Assembly (NCBI GenBank): GCA_002480015.1
Contig: DLQD01000119.1
Coordinates: forward strand, 16,871 to 22,603
Direction: 5' to 3'
Source of the DNA: Opitutia bacterium UBA7441
Lineage (GTDB): Bacteria; Verrucomicrobiota; Verrucomicrobiia; Opitutales; Coraliomargaritaceae
DNA: 5,733 bases
Numbering within the stretch: the stretch's first letter is position 1; every line of letters begins with the position of its first letter. The position numbers and the translations under genes are program-made. The notes beneath the pieces were generated by a model, which saw nothing but the letters and a program-made list of their open reading frames with translations, had not been told where the DNA came from and did no database searches. Below are positions 1 through 5,733 of the stretch, one piece after another.

Positions 1-1196
1 GCGAGGAGGCTGCCGCACATCACGCCATCGGCGAGGGTGAGGGCTTTGACCATGTCGCCGGACTTGGCGATGCCGCCATCAGCAAGGATCGCTACGCCCT
101 TCTTGCGGGCGGCGATCGAAGCGCAGTAGAGTGCAGTCATCTGCGGGATGCCGACACCGGCGACGATACGGGTGGTGCAGATGGAGCCGGGACCCTGGCC
201 GATCTTGATGGTGTCAGCTCCGGCCTCGGCGAGGAATTCGACGCCCTCAGCGCTGGTCACGTTGCCCGCGATAAGGGTGAGATGCGCGAATTCACTGCGA
301 AGCATTCGGACGGCGTCACCCACGCCCTTGGAGAATCCGTGGGCGGTCGACACGGCGATCGCGTCGACCCCTTCCTCCACCAATTTCGAGACGTGCTCGA
401 GGATGCGATCACGGTCGAGCTCGCCGTCGGGGGTGCGGTGGGCGGAGATGGCCGCGCCGCACATCAGGCGGAAGTGGCTGTCGCGCGCGGGCTTGACGGA
501 CTGCTGTGACTCGGCCTCGATCCGCTCGATATCGGAAAGGGTAAAGAGCCCGCGCAAGCGGTCTTCGTCGTCGACCACAAGGAGCTTGTGAATGCCGAGG
601 TGGTCGGTGAAAAACTTGTCGGCGACTTTAATCGGATCCTGGGTGATTTCTTTTTCCGAAAGCGTATAGACTTGGTCGCGGGGGCTCATGGCCTCGGAGA
701 CGAGGCGCTCAGCATATCGGGCTTTGACGACTCGGCCGGGCAGCAAGCCGAGGAGTTTGTTGTCCGCATCGACCACCGGGAACGTACTGAAGCCGTAGCC
801 GCGGTCGGCGATCCGATCCATCACCTCGCCGATCTTCTGATCGGGGGCGACTTTGATCGGCTCCTGGATGAAACCATGGATGTGGTTCTTTACCCTGGCG
901 ACCTCTCGGACCTGTTTCTCATCGCTCATGTTGTAGTGGATGAGCCCGAGGCCCCCGTTGAGCGCCATTTGGATGGCCATCTTTGACTCGGTCACGGTGT
1001 CCATGTCCGAAGAAATGATGGGAATCTGCAACTCAAGTGCTGCGGAGAGCCGGGTCGTCAGATTCGTCTGGCGGGGGAGCACGTCGGAATAGAGCGTCGC
1101 CAGCGAAATGTCGTCGTAAGTCAGGCCTACGGGCAGGTTGCTTTGAAAAAACTGATCCGCAGTTTGGTAGAAGTCTTCGATTCGAGGTGCTTTCAT
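1..1196 (-). CDS. guaB: IMP dehydrogenase (GuaB), 3'-truncated by window edge
   Basis: Catalyses NAD-dependent oxidation of IMP to XMP, the committed step of GMP synthesis, in the cytoplasm. The minus strand reads open for 398 codons from ATG at 1196 to the left edge; the roughly 90-100 C-terminal residues, including the flap with the catalytic Arg-Tyr, are outside. Visible in order: N-terminal barrel start (LTYDD near residue 25, MDTVTE 65-70), a Bateman module of two CBS domains (about 112-172 and 182-232), then the rest of the barrel with GNVTS (311-315), the catalytic loop GPGSICTTR with Cys340, and LADGG with Asp373. The Cys-to-Asp spacing of 33 equals that of E. coli GuaB. GGAG lies 7 nt before the ATG, which supports the start. 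The N-terminus is about 15 residues longer than E. coli's. Oddities: Ser283 sits where the family usually has Asp (VSTAHG, normally DS/DT-x-HG), and the stretch before the CGS phosphate loop is one residue short. Identity is firm; full activity is inferred. It is transcribed divergently from menC. Confidence 0.96.
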   Translation of the reverse strand, partial: MKAPRIEDFYQTADQFFQSNLPVGLTYDDISLATLYSDVLPRQTNLTTRLSAALELQIPIISSDMDTVTESKMAIQMALNGGLGLIHYNMSDEKQVREVARVKNHIHGFIQEPIKVAPDQKIGEVMDRIADRGYGFSTFPVVDADNKLLGLLPGRVVKARYAERLVSEAMSPRDQVYTLSEKEITQDPIKVADKFFTDHLGIHKLLVVDDEDRLRGLFTLSDIERIEAESQQSVKPARDSHFRLMCGAAISAHRTPDGELDRDRILEHVSKLVEEGVDAIAVSTAHGFSKGVGDAVRMLRSEFAHLTLIAGNVTSAEGVEFLAEAGADTIKIGQGPGSICTTRIVAGVGIPQMTALYCASIAARKKGVAILADGGIAKSGDMVKALTLADGVMCGSLL

Positions 1197-1255
1197 GGTC
1201 TGACTCCAGCAAAAGATTGTCTTTTCTCAAGGAGGAAATGACAGTGTAGGTGTAA
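1197..1255. promoter_or_regulatory. Divergent guaB/menC intergenic region with ribosome binding sites
   Basis: This 59-bp gap must carry, or lie next to, the guaB promoter and may carry the menC promoter. On the minus strand GGAG sits 7 nt before the guaB ATG. A very weak minus-strand promoter candidate is TACACT (about 1245-1250) with GTGACT 18 bp upstream, four of six consensus matches each; I do not rely on it. On the plus strand AAGGAGG (1229-1235) is a near-perfect Shine-Dalgarno, but it is 20 nt from the menC ATG. Only 2 nt after it is another ATG (1238) that opens a three-codon frame ending in TAG. No convincing plus-strand sigma-70 promoter was found, so menC transcription may start inside the guaB 5' coding region. 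Confidence 0.45.
1229..1249 (+). promoter_or_regulatory. Strong Shine-Dalgarno followed by a three-codon mini-ORF upstream of menC
   Basis: AAGGAGG (1229-1235) is followed after 2 nt by ATG ACA GTG TAG (1238-1249), then GTG TAA and the menC ATG at 1256. All of these codons are in the menC reading frame, so two in-frame stops separate the mini-ORF from menC. The Shine-Dalgarno is too close to the first ATG (2 nt) and too far from the second (20 nt) for usual initiation. It could give menC re-initiation after a tiny leader, simple long-spacing initiation, or be a decayed arrangement. Function is inferred only. Confidence 0.35.
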
Positions 1256-2245
1256 ATGAGTCACCTAGTCACAGTGAAGCCCTACCGGCGCCGCTTTCGC
1301 AAACCTCTACAAACCGCGCACGGCGAATGGGCACTGCGCGAAGGTTTTCTCCTTCGGGTCGAGAGCGAGGCCGGCGTCGGCTATGGCGAGGTCGCCCCGA
1401 TTCCAGAGTTTGGCAGTGAGACGGTTGGGCAGGCGGCCGAGTTTTTGCAGCGACTTGTGCGGGATCCAGGGCTGGAGCTGCCACGAGGATTGCCCTGTTG
1501 TGCCTTCGCGCTCAGTGCGGCTCTGATGCAGATTCCGGAGGGGCGACCTCCATGTCGTCCGCGCGTCTACGATGTGAGCGCTTTACTTCCGGCCGGTGCG
1601 GCCGCAGTTCGGCAGGCAAGGGAGAAAATCGATCTCGGCTACCAAAACTTGAAGTGGAAAATTGGGGTTGAGCCGATCGCCAAAGAGCTCGTCACTTGCC
1701 GCAGCCTCCTCGAATCGCTGCCCACGGGTGTCAAGCTTCGCCTCGATGCCAACGCCAGCCTGAGCTGCGACGATTTCGAACGATGGCTGGAGCTACTTGC
1801 TGCGTTTCCCGAGCAGGTGGACTACCTCGAGCAGCCCCTGCCCTGCGGGCACGAGGCGTCCATGGCCCTATGCATGGAGTCCTCCGGGGTGTCCATTGCC
1901 CTTGACGAGTCGCTCAATGCCGCCGTTGGGGCGAGCTTTCTGAGTGTGGGCGCTTGGGCGGGGCCACTTGTAGTAAAAGCTCCGCTCATGGGCGATATCG
2001 CCAGCTTGCGGGAGCTGTTAAGGCCTGTTGCTGGCCAAGTGGTGCTCTCCTCGGTTTTCGAGGCCGGCGTCGGCTTGGAGAACGCGCTGTCGCTAGCCGA
2101 CACCTTGCCGGAGATGTCACGCCCAATTGGTTTCGATACAGTGGGTGCGTTTGACGATCAACTCAACCACATCGCGCCCTCGCCCCGCGTCCAGCCCGCA
2201 GAGCGTGAATCGTATAATCCGGAAACGATATGGAATTTAATCTAG
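1256..2245 (+). CDS. menC: o-Succinylbenzoate synthase (MenC), enolase superfamily
   Basis: Dehydrates SHCHC to o-succinylbenzoate in the classical menaquinone pathway; cytoplasmic and Mg-dependent. The 329 residues fit the family (E. coli MenC is about 320). An N-terminal capping domain (about 1-100) precedes the barrel, which carries the full enolase-superfamily set: the KxK pair Lys133/Lys135, metal ligands Asp164 (RLDAN), Glu192 (LEQP) and Asp217 (LDES), and the opposing Lys241 (VVKAPL). SSVFEAGVGL (265-274) corresponds to the SSS-E-S-GL region near the barrel end. ATG 1256 is the first start after in-frame stops at 1247 and 1253; GTG 1274 is an alternative that would remove six residues. 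The Shine-Dalgarno spacing is poor. The reading frame overlaps menE by 16 bp, which implies coupled translation. Related enzymes include N-succinylamino acid racemases and dipeptide epimerases; the menE neighbour is what makes o-succinylbenzoate synthase the best call. Confidence 0.9.
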   Translation: MSHLVTVKPYRRRFRKPLQTAHGEWALREGFLLRVESEAGVGYGEVAPIPEFGSETVGQAAEFLQRLVRDPGLELPRGLPCCAFALSAALMQIPEGRPPCRPRVYDVSALLPAGAAAVRQAREKIDLGYQNLKWKIGVEPIAKELVTCRSLLESLPTGVKLRLDANASLSCDDFERWLELLAAFPEQVDYLEQPLPCGHEASMALCMESSGVSIALDESLNAAVGASFLSVGAWAGPLVVKAPLMGDIASLRELLRPVAGQVVLSSVFEAGVGLENALSLADTLPEMSRPIGFDTVGAFDDQLNHIAPSPRVQPAERESYNPETIWNLI

Positions 2246-3522
2246 CAGACCTCCAGCGCGATTGGATCGAGGGAATTTCGGGGGCAGAGTTTTTTGACTG
2301 TGTACAAGGATACCGCTCGCAGCTGGAAACACTTCCAATGAAAGATCGAGCTCGCGGCATACTCATCGAGGAGACGGATCCGGTTCAATTTGCCGCAGCA
2401 TTTTTCGCCACCGTCTCTCTGGCTGCTCCCGTCATTCTCGCCAATCCGAACTGGGGCAGGCAGGAAGGGGAGGAACTCGCGCGTCTGGTGGCTCCTGCAA
2501 TGTGCTTTGGTCAGCGCTACATCCCGCTCTGTGGGGGCAGCCCCCGTGTCGGAGTCGCCTCCTCTGTGGAGGACGTCAACAATGAGCTCCCACCTGCCTC
2601 CATTCTCATCCCAACCGGCGGTACGACCGGCGGAGTGAAGCTGGCCATTCACACCTGGGCATCGCTGGAGGCGGCCTGTCGAGGGGTGCAAGCCTTTCTC
2701 GGCGGCGGCGCGATCGACAGCTGCTGCGTCCTGCCGCTCTACCATGTCAGCGGGCTCATGCAGTTGCTTCGCTCCTTCATCACGGGCGGGCGTATCCGTT
2801 TTGACGAAGACGAGGTGGCCGGGCGTTGCCTCTCCTATGTGCCGACCCAGCTGCAGCGCGCTCTCAGGTCGGAGGAGTGCATCCGGAAATTAAATACGAC
2901 TCGCGCCATTTTCGTAGGCGGAGCCGCGATGCCTGAGGGCGTTACGCAGCAAGCGCGTGCACGGAAGATGCCCATCGTTCCGGTCTACGGCATGACCGAG
3001 ACAGCTGCTATGGTCGCGGCTGTGCCGATGCAGGATTTTCTCGCCAAGCTCGGCGCCGCTGCGGTGCCTCTGGGCGAGACGCATTTTAGCGTGGAGCTCG
3101 ACGGGCGTCTCCGTATCTCTAGCCCTGCCTTGTTTCTTGGCTATCAGGGCCGACCACCGATTAACCGCGATGCAGGCTATCTGACCGACGACGAAGCCCG
3201 CCTCGACGAAGATGGCCGGCTGCACGTCATCGGTCGAATGGATCGTCTGATCAACAGCGGCGGCGAAAAGATCGACCCTGCCGAAGTCGAAGCCGCCCTT
3301 CTTCACATCGAAGGCATCGAAGAAGCTCTGGTGGTCGGGGTGCCCGACCCCGAGTGGGGGCAACGGGTGGTGGCGTATTATACTGGAGCAGAGGTCAGTG
3401 GGTTGAAAGAGCAGTTGCGTCAGTGGCTGGCGCCGTATAAAGTACCCAAATCCTGGATACGCTGCGATGCCTTGCCCCTTGATGCGAAAGGGAAATTCGT
3501 GGCGCCTCGGCGGTCTTCATAA
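2230..3522 (+). CDS. menE: o-Succinylbenzoate--CoA ligase (MenE), ANL adenylating enzyme
   Basis: Activates o-succinylbenzoate with ATP and CoA to o-succinylbenzoyl-CoA, the substrate of MenB in menaquinone synthesis. The 430 residues are near the short end of the family (E. coli MenE is about 450). Motifs in order: phosphate-binding loop PTGGTTGGVK (128-137); the YGMTE adenylation motif (253-257); YLTDD (317-321); the hinge region GRMDR with SGGEKIDPAEVE (335-354); GVPDPEWG (370-377); and the C-terminal GK with Lys422 as probable catalytic lysine, in a typical small C-terminal domain. The loop has Gly130 and Val136 where most ANL enzymes have Ser and Pro; I recall PTGG-type loops in cyanobacterial-type MenE. 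GGA 6 nt before ATG 2230 serves as ribosome binding site inside the menC end. ANL enzymes vary in substrate, but overlap with menC makes MenE strongly preferred. Confidence 0.9.
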   Translation: MEFNLADLQRDWIEGISGAEFFDCVQGYRSQLETLPMKDRARGILIEETDPVQFAAAFFATVSLAAPVILANPNWGRQEGEELARLVAPAMCFGQRYIPLCGGSPRVGVASSVEDVNNELPPASILIPTGGTTGGVKLAIHTWASLEAACRGVQAFLGGGAIDSCCVLPLYHVSGLMQLLRSFITGGRIRFDEDEVAGRCLSYVPTQLQRALRSEECIRKLNTTRAIFVGGAAMPEGVTQQARARKMPIVPVYGMTETAAMVAAVPMQDFLAKLGAAAVPLGETHFSVELDGRLRISSPALFLGYQGRPPINRDAGYLTDDEARLDEDGRLHVIGRMDRLINSGGEKIDPAEVEAALLHIEGIEEALVVGVPDPEWGQRVVAYYTGAEVSGLKEQLRQWLAPYKVPKSWIRCDALPLDAKGKFVAPRRSS

Positions 3523-3573
3523 ATGAAGCCCCTACGCTTGTCATCTGCGCTTACTTCTCCAAGAGTGGCTACC

Positions 3574-5337
3574 ATGAACAAAACCGACATCGTCGACGTC
3601 CTCGAAGACATAGCCATCTTGCTCGAGCTGAAAGGGGAGAACCCGTTCAAAATCCGCGCCTATTCGGCGGGGGCCCGAGTGCTCGAGACGATGGAGGACG
3701 AGCTCGGGGAGGTGATTGCTGAAGGTCGGCTCGGTTCGATTAAGGGGATCGGTTCTGCGCTGGTGGATAAGATACAGACGCTCTACGAAACAGGCGATTT
3801 GGAATACTATACCAAGCTACGTGCGTCGGTCGCGCCGGGCTTAATCGAGATGCTGGAGATCCCCGGGTTGGGTGGGAAAAAAGTGAAAAAGCTGCACGAC
3901 GCGCTGGGGATCGAGAGCATGGATGCCCTGCAGAAGGCCTGTGAAAACGGCGAAGTGGCGGCGCTCAAGGGCTTCGGCAAAAAGTCGGAAGAGAAGATTT
4001 TGACGGGGATCGCCAATCGGGCGGCCTATGCGCAGCGGCATCTCTGGTGGGAGGCCCGCGAGGTGGCCGCACCGATTTTGGAGGGCTTGCGTTCCCTGCC
4101 GCAGGTCGAGCGGGCAGAGGCCGCCGGAAGCCTGCGTCGCCTGAAGGAAACGGTGGGCGATCTGGACTTTATCGTGGCTTCGGAAGCGCCGGATCCGGTC
4201 ATGGACTGGTTTGTCGGCCAAGACGCGGTGCAGGAGGTGACCGCCCATGGTACGACCAAATCGAGCGTGCGATTCGAAGGGGGGCTACAGGCCGACTTGC
4301 GGGTAGTGCCTGCCGCGCAGTTCGCCTTTGCTTTGCATCACTTCACCGGCTCGAAGGAGCATAATGTGGCTATGCGGCAACGTGCCCTCGCGCGTGGTTA
4401 CAGTCTGAGTGAGTGGGGCCTCAAGCCTTCCGGGCTTGAGAGTGGAGAGTGTAAAGTGGAAAGTGGGGAGTTGGAGATTACCTCGGAGAAGGAGTTGTTT
4501 GAATTCCTCGGCCTGCAGGAGATTCCGCCAGAGTTGCGGGAGGGAATGGGCGAATTGGAGCGTTATGTGGCTTCGGCTGACGACACGGAGGTCGTCCCTC
4601 CGTTGGTCACGTGCGGTGATATTCGCGGCGTCTTCCATAACCACACGACGGCCTCCGACGGTCGCGCGACGATTGAGGAGATGACTGAGGCGGCGCAGGC
4701 GCTGGGCTTCGACTACCTCGGCTTGGCCGATCACTCGAAGGCGAGCTTTCAGGCCAACGGTCTCGACGATGGCCGGGTCTTAAAAATGATTGAATCGATT
4801 CGCGCGTTCAACGAATCCGGGGAATCGCCGGTGCACGTGTTTTCGGGTATCGAATGCGATATCCTCCCCGATGGCACACTGGATCTAGAGGAGGCCACGT
4901 TGAAGGCTCTGGACTACACGGTTATGTCGGTGCACTCCAGCTTTAGCCAGCCGGAAGCGGAGATGACGGCGCGGGTGATCCGAGCCATCGAGCATCCTTC
5001 GACGGTGATGCTTGGGCATCCGACTGGGCGCATTCTGCTCCGTCGCGAGCCCTACAAGATCGATCTGCACAAAGTTATCGACGCGGCGATTGCCAACCGC
5101 GTCATCATCGAGATCAATGCCAACCCTCGTCGCCTCGACATGGACTGGCGCCTCTGGCGTCGTGCCGCGGAGAAGGGGCTTATGTGCGCGATTAATCCTG
5201 ATGCGCACAGCACGAACGGGCTGGCCTACTTCGAAGCCGGGGTGAATATCGCACGTAAGGGCGGCATCCCTCTGGAGCAAATCCTGAACTGCCGTGACTG
5301 CGCGGGTGTGGAGCGGTGGTTTAAGGAACGGAAGTGA
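3574..5337 (+). CDS. polX: DNA polymerase X with C-terminal PHP domain (PolX)
   Basis: Family X DNA polymerase of the bacterial PolX type, which fills short gaps in repair. The PHP domain gives 3'-5' exonuclease or 3'-end processing in characterised members. From ATG 3574 it has 587 residues (B. subtilis PolX has about 570). Helix-hairpin-helix motifs lie near 56-63, 96-107 and 131-143. The nucleotidyltransferase motif GSLRR...GDLDF (185-199) gives Asp196 and Asp198, with the third acidic residue Asp241 (ADLR); HFTGSKEHN is 256-264. The PHP metal site looks complete: His355/His357, Asp386/His387, Glu427, His454, His482, Asp543/His545. An ATG at 3523 would add 17 residues, but family proteins begin at the MNKTDI-like segment and AAGAG precedes 3574, so I chose 3574. 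Oddity: residues 283-302 contain a repeat-derived, Glu/Gly/Ser-rich linker. It lies 51 bp after menE and is possibly in the same transcript. Confidence 0.93.
   Translation: MNKTDIVDVLEDIAILLELKGENPFKIRAYSAGARVLETMEDELGEVIAEGRLGSIKGIGSALVDKIQTLYETGDLEYYTKLRASVAPGLIEMLEIPGLGGKKVKKLHDALGIESMDALQKACENGEVAALKGFGKKSEEKILTGIANRAAYAQRHLWWEAREVAAPILEGLRSLPQVERAEAAGSLRRLKETVGDLDFIVASEAPDPVMDWFVGQDAVQEVTAHGTTKSSVRFEGGLQADLRVVPAAQFAFALHHFTGSKEHNVAMRQRALARGYSLSEWGLKPSGLESGECKVESGELEITSEKELFEFLGLQEIPPELREGMGELERYVASADDTEVVPPLVTCGDIRGVFHNHTTASDGRATIEEMTEAAQALGFDYLGLADHSKASFQANGLDDGRVLKMIESIRAFNESGESPVHVFSGIECDILPDGTLDLEEATLKALDYTVMSVHSSFSQPEAEMTARVIRAIEHPSTVMLGHPTGRILLRREPYKIDLHKVIDAAIANRVIIEINANPRRLDMDWRLWRRAAEKGLMCAINPDAHSTNGLAYFEAGVNIARKGGIPLEQILNCRDCAGVERWFKERK
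4420..4440. repeat. Perfect 8-bp inverted repeat within polX
   Basis: Arms CTCAAGCC (4420-4427) and GGCTTGAG (4433-4440) are exact reverse complements around a 5-nt loop, TTCCG. The element is translated in frame as LKPSGLE in polX and directly abuts a 7-bp tandem repeat tract at 4441. An 8-bp perfect hairpin somewhere in a window this size is not surprising by itself. Its exact contact with the tandem repeat is what suggests a composite element. Confidence 0.7.
4441..4475. repeat. Five degenerate 7-bp tandem repeats (AGTGGAR-like) within polX
   Basis: Consecutive units AGTGGAG, AGTGTAA, AGTGGAA, AGTGGGG and AGTTGGA fill the interval, each within two changes of the consensus AGTGGAR. Because 7 is not a multiple of 3, three units give a 21-nt, 7-residue protein period: ESGECKV then ESGELEI (codons from 4438 to 4479). 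The tract lies between the polymerase core and the PHP domain, where homologues have a short variable linker. Similar AGTGGAA-type heptads recur as dispersed repeats in several bacterial groups, as I recall; heptanucleotide STRR repeats of cyanobacteria are an established analogue, though not the same sequence. Confidence 0.75.
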
Positions 5338-5345
5338 AGCGTTGG

Positions 5346-5378
5346 AGCTTAACTTGTGGAGCCCACCGAAGCTGATTT
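5346..5378 (+). terminator. Possible weak terminator hairpin after polX
   Basis: Starting 9 bp after the polX stop, AGCTT (5346-5350) can pair with AAGCT (5369-5373), and inside it GTGG (5356-5359) with CCAC (5363-5366) around the 3-nt loop AGC. An unpaired internal loop separates the two stems. The tail is only GATTT, not a real T-run, so intrinsic termination would be weak. No better terminator was seen before the next gene. Confidence 0.2.
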
Positions 5379-5474
5379 CGCCGATCCCCCTCCGCGACTG
5401 TCGTCTCAAGTAACGCCCCTGCCTTGGGTGACTATTAGCTTCTAGTTTTCATGAGAGTTGTTTGACTGCGCTGC

Positions 5475-5733
5475 ATGCTAACAAAACAACACGCCATCGT
5501 CATGTGGGTCATCTGGTTTGCGCAGCTTCAGGCCGCGTTCGTTTTCCAGTGGTTCCTGGCGAGCGGCTTTTCCGAGGGCAAAAATCTGGAGGCACCGATG
5601 GCGACCTGGATTTGGCTGATTTGTCTGGCGCCACTGGTTCTGGCCACGGGGATCCGTTGGCGGAGTCTTCCGAAGTTGGCCGAGCCAACCAAGCAGTTGA
5701 TTGCGATGATTGCAGGGCTGGCGCTCTGTGAGA
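5475..5733 (+). CDS. Hypothetical multi-span membrane protein, 3'-truncated by window edge
   Basis: An open frame runs from ATG 5475 to the right edge (86 full codons). I do not recognise the family. The visible protein has three hydrophobic stretches: about 8-30 (aromatic, with WVIWFAQ and FVFQWFL), about 43-60, and one beginning near 74 that continues past the edge. The short loop after helix 1 is mildly acidic; the loop after helix 2 is basic (RWR, K67, K73). By the positive-inside rule this puts the N-terminus in the cytoplasm, with helix 1 out and helix 2 back in. That coherent topology is the main reason to believe the frame. An in-frame TGA at 5463 limits how far upstream it can start; ATG 5502 is an alternative start. 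No good Shine-Dalgarno is visible (GAGAG at 5453-5457 is 17 nt away). It is separated from polX by 137 bp, so is probably its own unit. Confidence 0.7.
   Translation, partial: MLTKQHAIVMWVIWFAQLQAAFVFQWFLASGFSEGKNLEAPMATWIWLICLAPLVLATGIRWRSLPKLAEPTKQLIAMIAGLALCE

Noticed and set aside
148..986. Plus-strand open frames opposite guaB (147, 75 and 132 residues)
   Set aside because: They are antisense shadows of a clear IMP dehydrogenase in a GC-rich sequence; their translations show no recognisable motif.
2213..2218. Perfect TATAAT just before menE
   Set aside because: It lies in menC coding sequence with no -35-like hexamer at 16-18 bp and no extended -10 TG; likely chance.
3333..3349. Perfect 7-bp hairpin GGTCGGG / CCCGACC with a 3-nt loop in menE
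   Set aside because: It encodes the conserved VGVPDP motif of ANL enzymes, lies mid-gene and has no T-run; best explained by codon choice.
3523..3573. Upstream ATG at 3523 as the polX start
   Set aside because: It directly follows the menE stop with no Shine-Dalgarno, and the added 17 residues do not fit the family N-terminus; ATG 3574 fits better.
4285..4734. 149-residue minus-strand open frame containing LPTFHFTLSTLKP
   Set aside because: That segment is just the reverse reading of the heptamer repeat and hairpin in polX; the rest is an antisense shadow.
4885..5409. 174-residue minus-strand open frame under the polX 3' end
   Set aside because: It is opposite the conserved PHP domain, is His/Arg-rich in the manner of antisense frames, and shows no domain.
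5409..5460. Possible hairpin CGCCC/GGGTG with a loose T-rich tail, or a promoter for the last gene
   Set aside because: The stem is 5 bp with a G-T pair and the tail is not a T-run; no pair of promoter hexamers with proper spacing was convincing.
5462..5731. 89-residue plus-strand frame starting TTG at 5462
   Set aside because: Its product is hydrophilic and motif-free; the overlapping frame from 5475 gives a coherent membrane protein instead.

Overview
The window is a gene-dense, GC-rich bacterial chromosome segment made mostly of housekeeping genes. I see no rRNA, tRNA, CRISPR array, insertion sequence or phage gene. The pairing of menC and menE, a PolX-type polymerase with a PHP domain and a divergent GuaB recalls Verrucomicrobiota (Opitutae-like) genomes. 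That placement comes from memory of family sequence style, not from a search, and is only moderately likely.

Layout: (1) Positions 1-1196, minus strand: the first 398 codons of guaB (IMP dehydrogenase, GMP synthesis). The C-terminus lies beyond the left edge. (2) Positions 1197-1255: a 59-bp divergent intergenic region holding the guaB ribosome binding site on one strand and, on the other, a strong Shine-Dalgarno that serves the menC start poorly. (3) Positions 1256-2245 and 2230-3522, plus strand: menC and menE overlap by 16 bp and encode consecutive steps of menaquinone synthesis. SHCHC is dehydrated to o-succinylbenzoate, which is then activated to its CoA thioester. (4) Positions 3574-5337, plus strand: polX, a family X DNA polymerase with a C-terminal PHP phosphoesterase domain, probably for base excision or gap repair. 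It starts 51 bp after menE and may be co-transcribed. (5) Positions 5338-5474: a 137-bp gap with a possible weak hairpin. (6) Position 5475 to the right edge: the start of an unrecognised multi-span membrane protein.

The menC-menE pair is the only clear functional unit. guaB and polX are housekeeping neighbours with no evident link to it. I found no new multi-gene system. The most unusual structure is a small composite inside polX: a perfect 8-bp inverted repeat abutting five degenerate 7-bp tandem repeats. It is translated in frame as an apparent extra segment between the polymerase core and the PHP domain. Lesser oddities are substitutions at normally conserved places in GuaB and the arrangement of start and stop codons just ahead of menC.
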